Positions 9,769 to 18,919 are shown, counted from the first letter of the stretch. The stretch is DNA of 64,000 nt from Halosimplex aquaticum (GCF_028747785.1 NZ_CP118158.1:4588001-4652000); one strand, 5' to 3'. The notes: generated by a model not told the origin, from the sequence alone. A program made the numbers and translations.

Positions 9769-9895
9769 AGCCGGAGTTCGGTTCCCACGGACAGGAAGCT
9801 TTGGATCCGACTGACAGGACCCGGAGACAACGAGCAACGAGTTCATAGATGTGAATCTCGAACCTTTTTTACTGCACTGCCGACATGGTTCGTGT

Positions 9896-10147
9896 ATGGT
9901 TGACAGGCAAGACCTCAGAGAGCAGTTCACCGAAGCGTTCGAAGGCGCGGACTACCCGATCTCCAGTCCGATGGACCTCGTGCCGGCGCTCCCGAACGGT
10001 CCGGGCACGAAGTTCGAGTCCGGCGACTTCTCGATGACGGCGATGGAGCTCAACACGAAGCTCGGCAGCGGGAACTTCCCCTACGAGAACGTCGACGCGT
10101 TCGTCGACGACGTGATGGCCCAGCTCGACGACCAGGACCTCATCTAG
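9896..10147 (+). CDS. MTH865-like family small protein
   Basis: This 83-residue protein resembles the archaeal MTH865 family (a four-helix EF-hand-like fold of unknown function): QFTEAFEGADYPISSPMDLVPALPNGPGTKFESGDFSMTA is the conserved core. A T-rich TATA-like element lies at about 9863-9871, near -30 from the chosen ATG. The stop codon TAG (10145-10147) overlaps, on the other strand, the TAG stop of the next gene within the tetramer CTAG. The role is unknown; family recognition is from memory of the conserved pattern. Confidence 0.75.
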   Translation: MVDRQDLREQFTEAFEGADYPISSPMDLVPALPNGPGTKFESGDFSMTAMELNTKLGSGNFPYENVDAFVDDVMAQLDDQDLI

Positions 10148-10683
10148 AGGCGAGCGGCCAGGAGGACTGCGACCGTGACGGCGACCCCGGCCGTCAGCAG
10201 GACGAGGTTTGCCGCGACGTTGTCCGCACGACAGAGAGACACCGTGTAGTGTGCCCGCGAGACGGGCCGGAACGGCGTTATTCCTTTCGGCGTCAGCACG
10301 TCCCCGAGCAAGTGCGACGCGACGGCGAGGACGCCCAGCAGAAACCCGAACGCGCCCAGGCGGCCCGCCGTCGGAAGCCCGCCGACCGTATCGAGCGAGA
10401 CCCCGGCGCCGCCGCTCGGAGCGAGGCTACCGGCGGTGCTCGCACCCAGTGCGACCCCGGCCGCGCCGACGACGACTCCCACGAGCAGGGCGAATCCGAC
10501 CGTGTGGGTGGCGCCGCGGTGCTCGACGAACGGGAGGCCGTGATCCACGTCTGGCAGCGTCGACAGCGACACCACGACGAGACCACCCACGAGCGCGGCG
10601 GCGTCGAACCCGCCCGCCAGTAGCGTGGCCCCGACCGGTGCGTAGACGAGCAACGCGGCGCCGAAGTGTCCCCATCTGTGCAT
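10144..10683 (-). CDS. Membrane-bound metal-dependent hydrolase, YdjM (DUF457)-like
   Basis: This 179-residue integral membrane protein begins with the family hallmark MHRWGHFGAALL and continues with LSTLPDVDHGLPFVEHRGATHTVGF and ASHLLGDVLTPKGITPF. The His and Asp residues (His2, His6, Asp45, Asp47, His55, His60, His123, Asp127) match the predicted metal-binding pattern of the YdjM/LexA-binding family. Four to five hydrophobic helices are predicted. The biochemical activity of the family is not established. The gene converges on the MTH865-like gene, sharing a 4-bp stop overlap. Confidence 0.85.
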   Translation of the reverse strand: MHRWGHFGAALLVYAPVGATLLAGGFDAAALVGGLVVVSLSTLPDVDHGLPFVEHRGATHTVGFALLVGVVVGAAGVALGASTAGSLAPSGGAGVSLDTVGGLPTAGRLGAFGFLLGVLAVASHLLGDVLTPKGITPFRPVSRAHYTVSLCRADNVAANLVLLTAGVAVTVAVLLAARL

Positions 10684-10823
10684 CGACGTGTGGATCCGAG
10701 GGAGTCACGCGACTTACGGGTCACGGCCGCGGACCGGCAGTCTCCACGACGGTCTCCCGAACCGGGAGCGGCGTCGACGACACCGCCCGAGCACTGAAGG
10801 GCGTGCCGCCCGCGCTCTCAGGC

Positions 10824-11390
10824 ATGAGCGAACCAGCGATGACGCGGTTTCCGGTACCGGACGTCGACGACCTGCCGGAGGACCTCCGCGAGCGCATCGC
10901 CGCGGAGGAAGACGACGCGGGGTTCGTCCCGAACGTCTTCCTCGCCTACGCGTATCGGCCGTCGCACTTCCGGGCGTTCTTCCAGTACTACGACGCGCTC
11001 GTCGAGAACACCGAACTCGACCGGGCCGAGATCGAGATGGTCGTCGTCGCCGTCAGCGGCGCGAACGACTGCCTGTACTGCAACGTCGCCCACGGCGCGC
11101 TCTGTCGGATCTACGCCGACGACCCCCACCTCGCCGAGCAACTGGCGAGCAACCACCGGACCGCGAACGTCTCGGAGGACAGGCGGGCCATGCTCGACTT
11201 CGCCGTGAAACTCACCGAGGACCAGGCCGCGGTCGACGAGGAGGACTTCGAGCGGCTCCGCGAACACGGCTACTCCCGGCGGGCGATATGGGACATCGGG
11301 AGCGTCGCAGCCTTCTTCAACCTCTCGAACCGGATGGCCCACCTCGCCGACATGCGGCCCAACGAGGAGTTCTACGACCTGGGTCGGTAG
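10824..11390 (+). CDS. AhpD-like/carboxymuconolactone decarboxylase family peroxidase-related protein
   Basis: This 188-residue helical protein contains the AhpD signature CxxCxxxH (Cys83, Cys86, His90 in NDCLYCNVAH), preceded by EIEMVVVAVSG. Proteins with this layout are annotated as peroxidase-related enzymes and are thought to reduce alkyl hydroperoxides or act as thiol redox partners. The start was placed at 10824 (MSEPAMTRFPVPD) because the longer open frame upstream overlaps the divergent DUF457 gene. It lies directly before a metal-dependent repressor gene, which fits an oxidative-stress or metal-homeostasis context but does not prove it. Confidence 0.85.
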   Translation: MSEPAMTRFPVPDVDDLPEDLRERIAAEEDDAGFVPNVFLAYAYRPSHFRAFFQYYDALVENTELDRAEIEMVVVAVSGANDCLYCNVAHGALCRIYADDPHLAEQLASNHRTANVSEDRRAMLDFAVKLTEDQAAVDEEDFERLREHGYSRRAIWDIGSVAAFFNLSNRMAHLADMRPNEEFYDLGR

Positions 11391-11444
11391 CGCTCGATCG
11401 ATCGTCCTGGCGACGGCTGGCCGTCCCGAACACCGGGCAACACG

Positions 11445-11469
11445 CTTAAGGGTTGGATAAATCTAATCC
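11445..11469 (+). promoter_or_regulatory. Promoter and candidate operator of the DtxR/SirR-type gene
   Basis: A TATA-like CTTAAG at 11445-11450 is 26-31 nt upstream of the ATG, the usual position for a leaderless haloarchaeal gene. Immediately after it, 11453-11469 reads TTGGATAAATCTAATCC, an imperfect palindrome with perfect outer arms GGAT/ATCC. A dyad between TATA and start is where a repressor would act. Binding by the encoded protein is inferred only. Confidence 0.45.
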
Positions 11470-11475
11470 GGGTGA

Positions 11476-12171
11476 ATGCTCAGCGCCAAGATGGAGGATT
11501 ACCTGAAGGCGATCTACGAGCTACAGCGCGAGAGCGACGGGCCCGTCGCGACCTCGCACATCGCGGAGCTGCTGGACGTGACGCCGCCGACGGCGACCAG
11601 CATGATGGAGAAGCTGGCCGACCGCGAGCTCGTGGAGCGCGAGAAGTACAAGGGCGTCCGACTGACGCCCGAGGGCGAGACCGTGGCGCTGGAAGTGGTC
11701 CGACACCACCGACTGCTGGAGACGTACCTGACCGAGGAACTCGGCTACGACTGGGCCGAGGTCCACGACGAGGCCGACCGGCTCGAACACCACATCAGCG
11801 AGGAGTTCGAACGGCGGGTCGCGGAGGTGCTCGACGACCCCGCGGTCGACCCGCACGGCGACCCCATCCCAACCGACGCGCTCGACCCCGTAGACGAGTC
11901 GCCCGGATCGACCCTCGAAGAGTGCGCCGAGGGCGACACCGTCGTCGTCCAGCGAGTCAGCGACCGCGACCCGGAGGAACTGGCGTACCTCGACGACGCC
12001 GGGATCACGCCCGGGACGACGCTCGTCGTCGAGGAGGTCGCGCCCATCGGGATGGTCACCGCGGCCCTCGGCGAGACGGGCGAGACCGTCTCGCTGCCCG
12101 ACGGCGTCGCCGGGACTATCTTCGTCACCCACGCCGACGACTCGCTCGAACCCGCGGAAGGAGCCGTCTGA
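11476..12171 (+). CDS. Metal-dependent transcriptional regulator, DtxR/SirR family
   Basis: This 231-residue regulator has a winged-helix domain at residues 1-65 (MEDYLKAIYELQ, then SHIAELLDVTPPTATSMMEKL), a dimerisation/metal-binding helix domain at about 66-140 (ALEVVRHHRLLETYL, HDEADRLEHHISEEFE, with the metal-ligand-type His and Glu residues) and a C-terminal FeoA/SH3-like domain (about 155-225). The family represses iron or manganese uptake genes when loaded with Fe2+ or Mn2+. An imperfect inverted repeat lies between a TATA-like box and the ATG, suggesting autoregulation. Haloarchaeal Idr/SirR proteins have this length and architecture. Confidence 0.92.
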   Translation: MLSAKMEDYLKAIYELQRESDGPVATSHIAELLDVTPPTATSMMEKLADRELVEREKYKGVRLTPEGETVALEVVRHHRLLETYLTEELGYDWAEVHDEADRLEHHISEEFERRVAEVLDDPAVDPHGDPIPTDALDPVDESPGSTLEECAEGDTVVVQRVSDRDPEELAYLDDAGITPGTTLVVEEVAPIGMVTAALGETGETVSLPDGVAGTIFVTHADDSLEPAEGAV

Positions 12172-12207
12172 CTGCGGCTTCCGGGCACGTTTTCCCGCAC
12201 CCCCTCG

Positions 12208-12225
12208 TTCGCGATCAGAGGCGAA
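12208..12225. promoter_or_regulatory. Inverted repeat TTCGC-N8-GCGAA before the TRASH regulator
   Basis: Perfect 5-bp arms TTCGC (12208-12212) and GCGAA (12221-12225) separated by 8 nt lie 33-50 nt upstream of the regulator's ATG at 12258. They could be an autoregulatory operator, but arms this short can occur by chance in high-GC DNA. Confidence 0.25.
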
Positions 12226-12257
12226 ACCAGTTTGCCGGCGGACGGCCTGGTCTCGGT

Positions 12258-12851
12258 ATGCGCGACCTCGACGACACGGACCGGCGGATCCTGGGACTAC
12301 TGCTCGACGACGCCCGTCGCTCCTGGCGCGACATCGCGGACGCGGTGGACCTGTCGCCGCCCGCGGTCGCCGACCGGGTCGACCGGCTCGAAGACCTCGG
12401 CGTCGTCCGCGGGTTCACCGTCGACGTCGACCGGTCGAAGCTCCGGCGGGGCACCCAGACGCTCGTGACGCTGGACGTCGCGCCGCGCGCGGCGAGCGCC
12501 GTCGCCGACTCGCTGGCCGAGGCCGACGCCGTCGAACACGTCTTCACCACCGCGGAGGAGCGCGTCGTCTTCACCGGGACCGTCCCGACCGACGACGTGC
12601 TCTCGGTCCTCGACCCGAACGTCGCCGAGGACGTCCGCGACTACGAGGTGTCGCTGCTGGCCGACCGGTCGTGGAACCCCGCCGTCGACGACGCGGAGCT
12701 GGCGCTGACCTGCGACGAGTGCGGCAACACCGTCACGAGCGAGGGACAGACACGGGAACTCGACGGCGAGACGTACCACTTCTGCTGTGCGTCCTGCGAG
12801 GACTCGTTCGTGGAGATGTACGAGGATCTGCGCGAGGGCGTGGACGGCTGA
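12258..12851 (+). CDS. Lrp/AsnC-family regulator with C-terminal TRASH metal-binding domain (copper-responsive type)
   Basis: This 197-residue protein has an AsnC-type winged HTH (residues 1-60: LDDTDRRILGLLLDDARRSW), an RAM-like effector segment (about 65-135) and a TRASH domain with ligand cysteines Cys152-x2-Cys155 and Cys176-x3-Cys180 (TCDECGNTVT, YHFCCASCEDSF). In archaea TRASH domains bind copper or related metals, and in Halobacterium an Lrp protein with this domain is implicated in control of a copper ATPase. A Cu+-ATPase lies 2.3 kb downstream and a halocyanin follows it, supporting a copper role. The start at ATG 12258 removes a long in-frame extension that overlaps the DtxR gene. 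Confidence 0.88.
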   Translation: MRDLDDTDRRILGLLLDDARRSWRDIADAVDLSPPAVADRVDRLEDLGVVRGFTVDVDRSKLRRGTQTLVTLDVAPRAASAVADSLAEADAVEHVFTTAEERVVFTGTVPTDDVLSVLDPNVAEDVRDYEVSLLADRSWNPAVDDAELALTCDECGNTVTSEGQTRELDGETYHFCCASCEDSFVEMYEDLREGVDG

Positions 12852-12875
12852 GCGACGGGGTCGGACCGCGCCAGC

Positions 12876-14045
12876 TCAGTGCTGGGCCACGCGGACGACG
12901 TGTTCCGGCCCGGTCGCGACCGTCTCGACGGATCCGAACGGAGCGACGTGGCGGTCCAGCGAGAGCCCGCGGTGGTGGACGAACCAGAACCGTCCGTCCG
13001 GCGCGAGCACGTCGGCGACGCCCCGGAACAGGTCGGCCAGGACGCCGTCGCCGGCGTGGGTCGGCGGGTTGCAGATGACGGTGTCGAACGTGCTACCGGC
13101 GACGCCGGCGGTGCAGTCGGCCGTGACGACTCGACCGTCGACGCCGTTCTCGTCGAGCGTCCGCCGCGCGCAGGCCGCCGCGAGCGCGTCGTCGTCGGTG
13201 CAGTGCACTTCGCAGTCGGCCGCCGAACCCGCGTACGCGCCCAGCGGGCCGTACCCGCAGCAGCAATCGAGAACGGCGTCGCCGTCCTCGATTCGGGCCG
13301 TCTCCGCCAGGATCCGGGTTCCCGCGTCGAGTTCGGTCGGCGAGAACAGACCCGGAGCGGTCACGAGCGACAAGTCGACGCCGTCGACGGTGGCGTGGAT
13401 CCGCCGAAACGGCGGGTCGGCCGGGAGTTCGACGTGTGCCGGGGCCGTCGCCCGGAGGAGCGTCCAGTCGTCGCGCGTCCCGACCGCCGAGACCCCCTCC
13501 GCCGCGTCGCCGAGCGCGGACTCGTAGCGGGCGAGCCCGGTTTCCGCCTTCGCCGCGACGAAGAGGTCGCCGCCGGACGCGAGCGAGTCGAGCGCCGTCC
13601 GGATGCGGCGCGTCCCGAGTTCGATCGGGTCGTAGGCTTTGGGAACGAAAGTAGCGGTATCGACTGCTTCGAACCGGGGGTCGCCTGCCCGCGCTCCGTC
13701 GGCTGGCGTGGCCGCTACCGACCCGAGTCCGGTGGCGACCCGGACGGTCGCATCGGCACCGTTCGCGGCGACGTTCCGCTCGCAGAGCGCCGCGGAGCGC
13801 GCGCTGGAGGCGGTGATCTGGACGCTCGCCGCGACTTCGGTGAGGACGACGCCGACGACGCCGTACCGGGCGTCGATCGTTCGAAGGCGGCCGAGGTCGC
13901 GGTCCCAGAGGTGTTCGAGCGCGAGGAGTTCGCCCGGGCAGAACGCGTCGGCGTCCGGAACGCCGTCCGCGGTGTGAAACCGGAAGCGGTCCCGATCGGA
14001 GTCCGTCCGCGACCCGAGCACGAGCGGATCGGCCGCGGTGGTCAT
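12876..14045 (-). CDS. Class I SAM-dependent methyltransferase, RsmC-like
   Basis: This 389-residue protein has a degenerate N-terminal half and a C-terminal catalytic half with SAM motif VLDCCCGYGPLG, acidic residue in VHCTDDD, and the N6-adenine/guanine-N2 type motif NPPTH (ICNPPTHAG). Two tandem methyltransferase-like domains with NPPTH in the second is the RsmC/RlmG (16S/23S rRNA guanine-N2 methyltransferase) layout; this is the best guess. The start MTTAADPLVLG at 14045 is used because upstream in-frame sequence looks non-coding. It is convergent with the TRASH regulator gene. Confidence 0.75.
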   Translation of the reverse strand: MTTAADPLVLGSRTDSDRDRFRFHTADGVPDADAFCPGELLALEHLWDRDLGRLRTIDARYGVVGVVLTEVAASVQITASSARSAALCERNVAANGADATVRVATGLGSVAATPADGARAGDPRFEAVDTATFVPKAYDPIELGTRRIRTALDSLASGGDLFVAAKAETGLARYESALGDAAEGVSAVGTRDDWTLLRATAPAHVELPADPPFRRIHATVDGVDLSLVTAPGLFSPTELDAGTRILAETARIEDGDAVLDCCCGYGPLGAYAGSAADCEVHCTDDDALAAACARRTLDENGVDGRVVTADCTAGVAGSTFDTVICNPPTHAGDGVLADLFRGVADVLAPDGRFWFVHHRGLSLDRHVAPFGSVETVATGPEHVVRVAQH

Positions 14046-14563
14046 CGCTCCACCCCCGGCCGGGACGGCGGAAACCGGGACTTCGGAGCCGGACTGGGTA
14101 TCTGCGCGGTCGAGTGGCTGTCGGCACTGTGCGGTCGTGGGCGTGCGTGGCGTGGCATTCGGATGGTCGGCAGGGCTGGCGTTCGTCGACCGACTCAGAG
14201 CCGCACCTGCGGACCCGGACTGCCGAAAACCCACTCACGGCTGTCCGCAGAGCGCGGCGCCGGGTACCGAAAGCGCGACCGCGCGGAGAAGGAGACGCGT
14301 CCGGCAGCGACCCGGACGGCGAGTCCGCGCGGCGCACAGTCGGCGAGCCGGTCGAACCCGCCCTGGCCGCACGAGTCGTCGCTGCCGTCGACGGCTCACG
14401 CGGCGCGGAGGGCGCGGCCCGACCTCGGGCCCTTGTCCATCCTGTCGAGGAGTATCGACGGGTCCGGCAAATAGCTTGTGCCGGCGGAGTGGCGCGCTGC
14501 GTGGCTTGCTACGCCGTCTCAGACCGGGACAAAGCGTAAGCGTGACCGAACTGTTCGGCCGGT
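14046..14563. other. Gene-free stretch of about 518 bp
   Basis: GC-rich sequence between two gene starts (a minus-strand methyltransferase and a plus-strand GNAT gene). The open frames here have Arg/Pro-rich composition unlike the acidic proteins around them and no good start region, so they were not called. I saw no SRP, RNase P or tRNA signature. It should contain the two divergent promoters. Confidence 0.5.
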
Positions 14564-15028
14564 ATGGAACTCGTCGAGGCGACCCGCGAAGACGTCGAGA
14601 CGCTCGCCGAGTACTGGTACGCGCTGGCGACGGCGATGGAATCGTACGACGAACTGAACGAAGTCGCCTTCGACGGGGCCGAAAGCGCCGAATCCGGATT
14701 CGAGCGCCAGCTAGAGCGCGACGACGCGACGGTGTATCTGCTCGTCGCCGAGGAAACAGAAGTCGGCTACCTGCTCCTACGCGAGGACGAACACCCGTCG
14801 AGAGTTCACTCCGCCTACGCCGACATCGTCGACCTGTTCGTCGCGCCCGAACACAGGGGCCAGGGGTACGGCAGCGAAGCCCTCGACGCCGTGAAACAGA
14901 TCGCCAGCGACCGCGGTGCGGAATACGTCACCGTCTCCTGCGAGTGGCACAACGACGGCGCTCGCCGCTTCTACGAGGACAACGGCTTCACCGAGAAACA
15001 GGTGACCTACGCCCAGCGGCTCGACTGA
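14564..15028 (+). CDS. GNAT family N-acetyltransferase
   Basis: This 154-residue protein contains the GNAT core: strand YLLVAEETEVGYLLLRE, the acetyl-CoA pyrophosphate loop APEHRGQGYGSEAL (Q/RxxGxG/A motif A at about residues 91-100) and the C-terminal motif B segment HNDGARRFYEDNGFTEKQVTY. It transfers an acetyl group from acetyl-CoA to an amine of unknown identity. It sits immediately upstream of the copper ATPase on the same strand but 156 nt away, so a shared transcript is not obvious. Confidence 0.9.
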   Translation: MELVEATREDVETLAEYWYALATAMESYDELNEVAFDGAESAESGFERQLERDDATVYLLVAEETEVGYLLLREDEHPSRVHSAYADIVDLFVAPEHRGQGYGSEALDAVKQIASDRGAEYVTVSCEWHNDGARRFYEDNGFTEKQVTYAQRLD

Positions 15029-15129
15029 CCGCGGTGCCGACTCACGATCCGACGGTCGTCGCTCCCACGCTAGTCCGTTCGATCTCCGCCCGGATTCAGT
15101 TTCGTTCGGAAAGATTCCTCCATAGTGCA

Positions 15130-15143
15130 CTTTCGATTGAAAG
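15130..15143. promoter_or_regulatory. Inverted repeat upstream of copper ATPase
   Basis: CTTTC-GATT-GAAAG, perfect 5-bp arms with a 4-nt loop, is 42-55 nt upstream of the ATPase ATG. The heptamer TTTCGAT inside it recurs at 17879-17885, upstream of the halocyanin gene. It is a candidate copper-responsive operator for the TRASH regulator; this is inference only. Confidence 0.3.
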
Positions 15144-15184
15144 GGACAAACCGCATGAACGGGTAGCCCCTACCTAGAACCAAG

Positions 15185-17791
15185 ATGAACGAGCGCAGGG
15201 AACGACTGGAGCTCCACGGGATGAGTTGCGCGAACTGCTCGCAGACCATCGAGGAGTCGGTGAGCGCGCTCGACGGCGTCCGGGAGGTCGACGCGAACTT
15301 CGCGACGGACGAGGGGAGCGTGACCTACGACCCCGAGACCGTCTCGCTGCGCGAGATCTACGACGCTATCGAAGAGGCAGGCTACGAGGTCGCGAGCGAG
15401 ACGGTGACGGTCGCGATCACCGACATGACCTGTTCGAACTGCGCGGCCTCGAACGAGGAGTCGCTCCTGGGTACGCCGGGCGTCGTCGACGCCGACGTCA
15501 ACTTCGCCACCGACGAGGCGAAGGTGACGTACAACCCCGCCGAGGCCTCTGTCGAGGACATCTACGCCGCCATCGAGGACGCCGGCTACTCTCCCGTCCG
15601 CGCGGTCGACGAGTCCGAAGGCGAGTCGGCGCAGGAACACCAGGACGCGGCGCGGAACGAGGAGATCCGTCGCCAGCGGAACCTGACGCTGTTCGGCGCG
15701 GCGCTGTCGATCCCGCTCCTGGCGATGCTCGCCGGCCACCTGTTCGCCCCGGCGTGGATGGAGACCACCTTCGAGGGCATCCCGCTCGGGTGGATCGCGT
15801 TCGCGCTCGCGACGCCCGTGCAGATTCTGCTCGGCAAGGAGTTCTACGAGAACTCCTACAAGGCGGTCGTGAAGAACGGGACGGCGAACATGGACGTGCT
15901 GATCGCGCTCGGGTCGTCCACCGCGTACCTCTATTCCGTGGCGCGACTGCTCGGGTTCCCCGGCGAGGGGCTGTACTTCGACACCGCCGCGCTGATCCTC
16001 GTCTTCATCACGCTGGGGAACTACCTCGAAGCCCGCTCGAAGGGCCAGGCCTCCGAGGCGATCCGGCAGCTACTGGAGATGGAGGCCGACACCGCGACCG
16101 TCGTCCGCGACGACGGGACTGAAGAAGAAGTCCCGCTCTCCGAAGTCGAGGTCGGCGACCGCCTGAAGGTCCGGCCCGGCGAGAAGATCCCGACGGACGC
16201 AGAGGTCGTCGACGGCGACAGCGCGGTCGACGAGTCGATGGTCACCGGCGAGTCGGTGCCGGTGTCGAAGGGACCGGGCGACGAGGTGATCGGCGCGACG
16301 GTCAACCGGAACGGCGTGCTCGTCGTCGAAGCGACGAAGGTCGGCGAGGAGACGGCCATCCAGCAGATCGTCCAGCGCGTCAAGGACGCCCAGAGCCGCC
16401 AGCCCGAGATCCAGAACGTCGCCGACCGCATCTCCTCGTACTTCGTCCCCGCGGTCATCCTGAATGCGCTGTTCTGGGGCGGCCTCTGGTACGCGTTCCC
16501 CGAGGCGCTCTCCGGGTTCGTCACGTCGCTCCCGCTGTGGGGGCTCGCGGCGGGCGGTCCCGGGGCCGTCGGCGTCTTCGAGTTCGCGGTCGTGGTCTTC
16601 GCCTCCGCGGTGCTCATCGCCTGCCCCTGCGCGCTCGGGCTCGCGACACCCGCCGCGACGATGGTCGGGACGGCCATCGGCGCCCGCAACGGCGTCCTCT
16701 TCGAGGGCGGCGACATCCTCGAACGCGTCCGCGACGTCGACGCCGTCGTCTTCGACAAGACGGGCACGCTCACGGAGGGCGAGATGGAACTGACCGACGT
16801 GGTCGCGCTCCCGGCGACGGACGGGGGACGTGTCGACGGCGACGTGGCCGCCGACGGAGGCGCGCTCGCCGAACCCGAGGCCACCGAGGAGTTCGTCCTC
16901 GAAGTCGCCGCGAGCGCGGAGTCGGCCAGCGAGCACCCGCTGGCCGAGGCCATCGTCGAGGGCGCCCGCGAGCGCGGCATCAACGTCGAGAACCCCGAGG
17001 ACTTCGAGAACGTCCCCGGCCACGGCGTGAAGGCGACGACGAGCCACGGGCGCGTCCTCGTCGGAAACCGGAAGCTCCTGCGCGAGGAGGGCGTCGACGT
17101 GGACCCCGCCGCCGAGGCGATGGACCGCCTCGAACGCGAGGGCAAGACGGCGATGCTCGTCGCGCTCGCCGACGAGGGGCGCGACGAATACCGACTCCTC
17201 GGCGTGGTCGCCGACGCCGACACGGTCAAGCCGAGCGCCCGCGACGCGGTCGCCGCGCTCCGCGAGCGCGGCGTCGACGTCTGGATGATCACCGGCGACA
17301 ACGAGCGGACGGCGACTGCCGTCGCCGAGGAAGTCGGGATCGACCCCGACAACGTCATGGCGAGCGTCCTGCCGGAGGACAAGGCCGAGGCCGTCGAGGA
17401 CATCCAGTCCGACGGCCGGCGGGCGATGATGGTCGGCGACGGCGTCAACGACGCGCCGGCGCTCGCGACGGCGTTCGTCGGCTGCGCCATCGGGAGCGGG
17501 ACCGACGTGGCCATCGAGGCCTCCGACGTGACGCTGATGCGCGACGACCCGCTGGACGTGCTGAAGGCGATCCGCGTCTCGGAGGGGACGCTCTCGAAGA
17601 TCAAGCAGAACCTCTTCTGGGCGCTGGGCTACAACACCGCGATGATCCCGCTCGCCTCGCTGGGCCTGCTCCAGCCGGTGCTCGCGGCCGTCGCGATGGC
17701 CGTCTCCAGCGTCTCGGTCCTCGCCAACAGCCTGATCTTCCGCCGGTACACCCCCGACGAGGACTACCGGCTCCTCGGCTTCCTGCGCTGA
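15185..17791 (+). CDS. copA: Copper-translocating P1B-type ATPase
   Basis: This 868-residue pump has two N-terminal HMA domains with metal motifs GMSCANC (Cys15, Cys18) and DMTCSNC (Cys83, Cys86). Eight membrane helices carry the transport motif CPC (480-482), Tyr816-Asn817 in TM7 and Met838-x2-Ser841-Ser842 in TM8, the P1B-1 (Cu+/Ag+) signature. Catalytic motifs are TGES (354-357), DKTGT with phosphorylated Asp524, the ATP-binding HP (584-585) and GDGVNDAP (751-758). It exports Cu+ across the cytoplasmic membrane with ATP. Proximity to the TRASH regulator (12258) and halocyanin (17906) makes a copper homeostasis group. An upstream inverted repeat is a possible operator. Confidence 0.95.
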   Translation: MNERRERLELHGMSCANCSQTIEESVSALDGVREVDANFATDEGSVTYDPETVSLREIYDAIEEAGYEVASETVTVAITDMTCSNCAASNEESLLGTPGVVDADVNFATDEAKVTYNPAEASVEDIYAAIEDAGYSPVRAVDESEGESAQEHQDAARNEEIRRQRNLTLFGAALSIPLLAMLAGHLFAPAWMETTFEGIPLGWIAFALATPVQILLGKEFYENSYKAVVKNGTANMDVLIALGSSTAYLYSVARLLGFPGEGLYFDTAALILVFITLGNYLEARSKGQASEAIRQLLEMEADTATVVRDDGTEEEVPLSEVEVGDRLKVRPGEKIPTDAEVVDGDSAVDESMVTGESVPVSKGPGDEVIGATVNRNGVLVVEATKVGEETAIQQIVQRVKDAQSRQPEIQNVADRISSYFVPAVILNALFWGGLWYAFPEALSGFVTSLPLWGLAAGGPGAVGVFEFAVVVFASAVLIACPCALGLATPAATMVGTAIGARNGVLFEGGDILERVRDVDAVVFDKTGTLTEGEMELTDVVALPATDGGRVDGDVAADGGALAEPEATEEFVLEVAASAESASEHPLAEAIVEGARERGINVENPEDFENVPGHGVKATTSHGRVLVGNRKLLREEGVDVDPAAEAMDRLEREGKTAMLVALADEGRDEYRLLGVVADADTVKPSARDAVAALRERGVDVWMITGDNERTATAVAEEVGIDPDNVMASVLPEDKAEAVEDIQSDGRRAMMVGDGVNDAPALATAFVGCAIGSGTDVAIEASDVTLMRDDPLDVLKAIRVSEGTLSKIKQNLFWALGYNTAMIPLASLGLLQPVLAAVAMAVSSVSVLANSLIFRRYTPDEDYRLLGFLR

Positions 17792-17905
17792 GGAGGCCGT
17801 CGCCCACCGCGGCGACCCCGTCGACCGAACCGCGGTGCGGCCGCCCCAGCAGGCCGAACACGTTTTTGGGAAGTCTCTTTTCGATGCTCCCCTAACCCTC
17901 GGAAC

Positions 17906-18406
17906 ATGGCGAGAGACATCCGGCGACGGCGACTGCTCGGCGGTATCGGAGCGGTGGTAACCACGGGGCTGTTCGCGGGATGTACGACGGATACGAGCGG
18001 CGATGGGGGCGACGGCGGGACCGAAGACGGCGGCGGGACGGCCGGCGGCACCGTCCCCAGTGCGGTCTCGGAATACCTCTCGGACACCTCGAACTTCGAC
18101 GGGCAACTGGCGGACCACACCGGCGAAGACGAGGTCACGGTGGCCGTCGGCGCAGAGGGCAACGGCGGGAACTTCGCGTTCGAACCGGCGGCCATCCGGA
18201 TCGACTCCGGGACGACGGTCGTCTGGGAGTGGACCGGCGAGGGCCAGTCCCACAACGTCGTCCACGAGGAGGGGGACTTCGAGAGCGAAACCACCGCGGA
18301 GGAAAGCTTCACCTTCGAACACGACTTCGGCGAGAGCGGCACCTATCGCTACTACTGTCTCCCGCACAAGACGATGGGCATGAAAGGCGCCGTCGTCGTC
18401 GAATAG
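17906..18406 (+). CDS. Halocyanin-type blue copper lipoprotein
   Basis: This 166-residue protein starts MARDIRRRRLLGG (Tat-like) with lipobox LFAGC (Cys26), an Asp/Gly/Thr linker and a plastocyanin-like domain (about 75-166). Type 1 copper ligands are His116 (SHNVVH), Cys151, His154 and Met159 (YYCLPHKTMGM), matching C-x2-H-x4-M of halocyanins. It is a membrane-anchored electron carrier on the outer face. It lies 114 nt after the copper ATPase, which suggests shared copper regulation or supply. Confidence 0.93.
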   Translation: MARDIRRRRLLGGIGAVVTTGLFAGCTTDTSGDGGDGGTEDGGGTAGGTVPSAVSEYLSDTSNFDGQLADHTGEDEVTVAVGAEGNGGNFAFEPAAIRIDSGTTVVWEWTGEGQSHNVVHEEGDFESETTAEESFTFEHDFGESGTYRYYCLPHKTMGMKGAVVVE

Positions 18407-18502
18407 GCGAGGCCGACTGGTTTCTTCGCGGCGCTCGTCGCTCCGGACGAGTCCGCCCGAATCGTCGAGCGTTCTTTGTCGACGCCCCTACAGACCCGAC
18501 AC

Positions 18503-18916
18503 GTGACAACCGACCACGCCGACCCGGAGTGCGCCGGCCAACTCCACCACGTCGAACTGTGCGCCGCGGACCTCGACGCGGCCGTCGACTTCTGGGACTG
18601 GCTGCTCGGAGAACTGGGATACGACCGGAAAGACGAGTGGGAGGGCGGACTGTCGTGGGAGAACGGGCCGACGTACGTCGTGCTCGTGCAGGCCGAGGCT
18701 GCAGATCGCCCGTTCGACCGGCGCGAAGCGGGGCTGAACCACCTCGCGTTCCACGCCGCCTCGCGCGAGCAGGTCGACGACATCACCGCCGGGATCCGGG
18801 AACGCGACGACGCGTCCCTGCTCTACGGGGAGCAGCATCCGTACGCCGGCGGATACTACGCGCTCTACTGCGAAGGCCCGGAATCGATCAAGATCGAAGT
18901 CGTCGCGCCCGAGTGA
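18503..18916 (+). CDS. VOC/glyoxalase-fold metalloprotein
   Basis: This 137-residue protein (GTG start at 18503, MTTDHADPEC; a TTG nine codons upstream is an alternative) contains vicinal-oxygen-chelate repeats: HHVELCAADLDAAVDFWDWLLGELGY at the N-terminus, GLNHLAFHAASREQVDDI in the middle and YYALYCEGPESIKIEVV at the end. The paired His and terminal Glu fit metal ligands of the family, which covers lyases, dioxygenases and resistance proteins. Substrate unknown. It is followed after 3 nt by the convergent purD stop. Confidence 0.8.
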   Translation: MTTDHADPECAGQLHHVELCAADLDAAVDFWDWLLGELGYDRKDEWEGGLSWENGPTYVVLVQAEAADRPFDRREAGLNHLAFHAASREQVDDITAGIRERDDASLLYGEQHPYAGGYYALYCEGPESIKIEVVAPE

Positions 18917-18919
18917 GGG

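Noticed and set aside
14114-14539. 141-residue frame in the 14-14.6 kb gap
   Set aside because: Arg/Ala-rich with several Cys and Trp in a pattern unlike neighbours, no promoter or Shine-Dalgarno; treated as non-coding.
16070-18367. 765-residue minus-strand open frame
   Set aside because: Spans the copper ATPase and halocyanin genes antisense; no domain, and the sense genes are certain.
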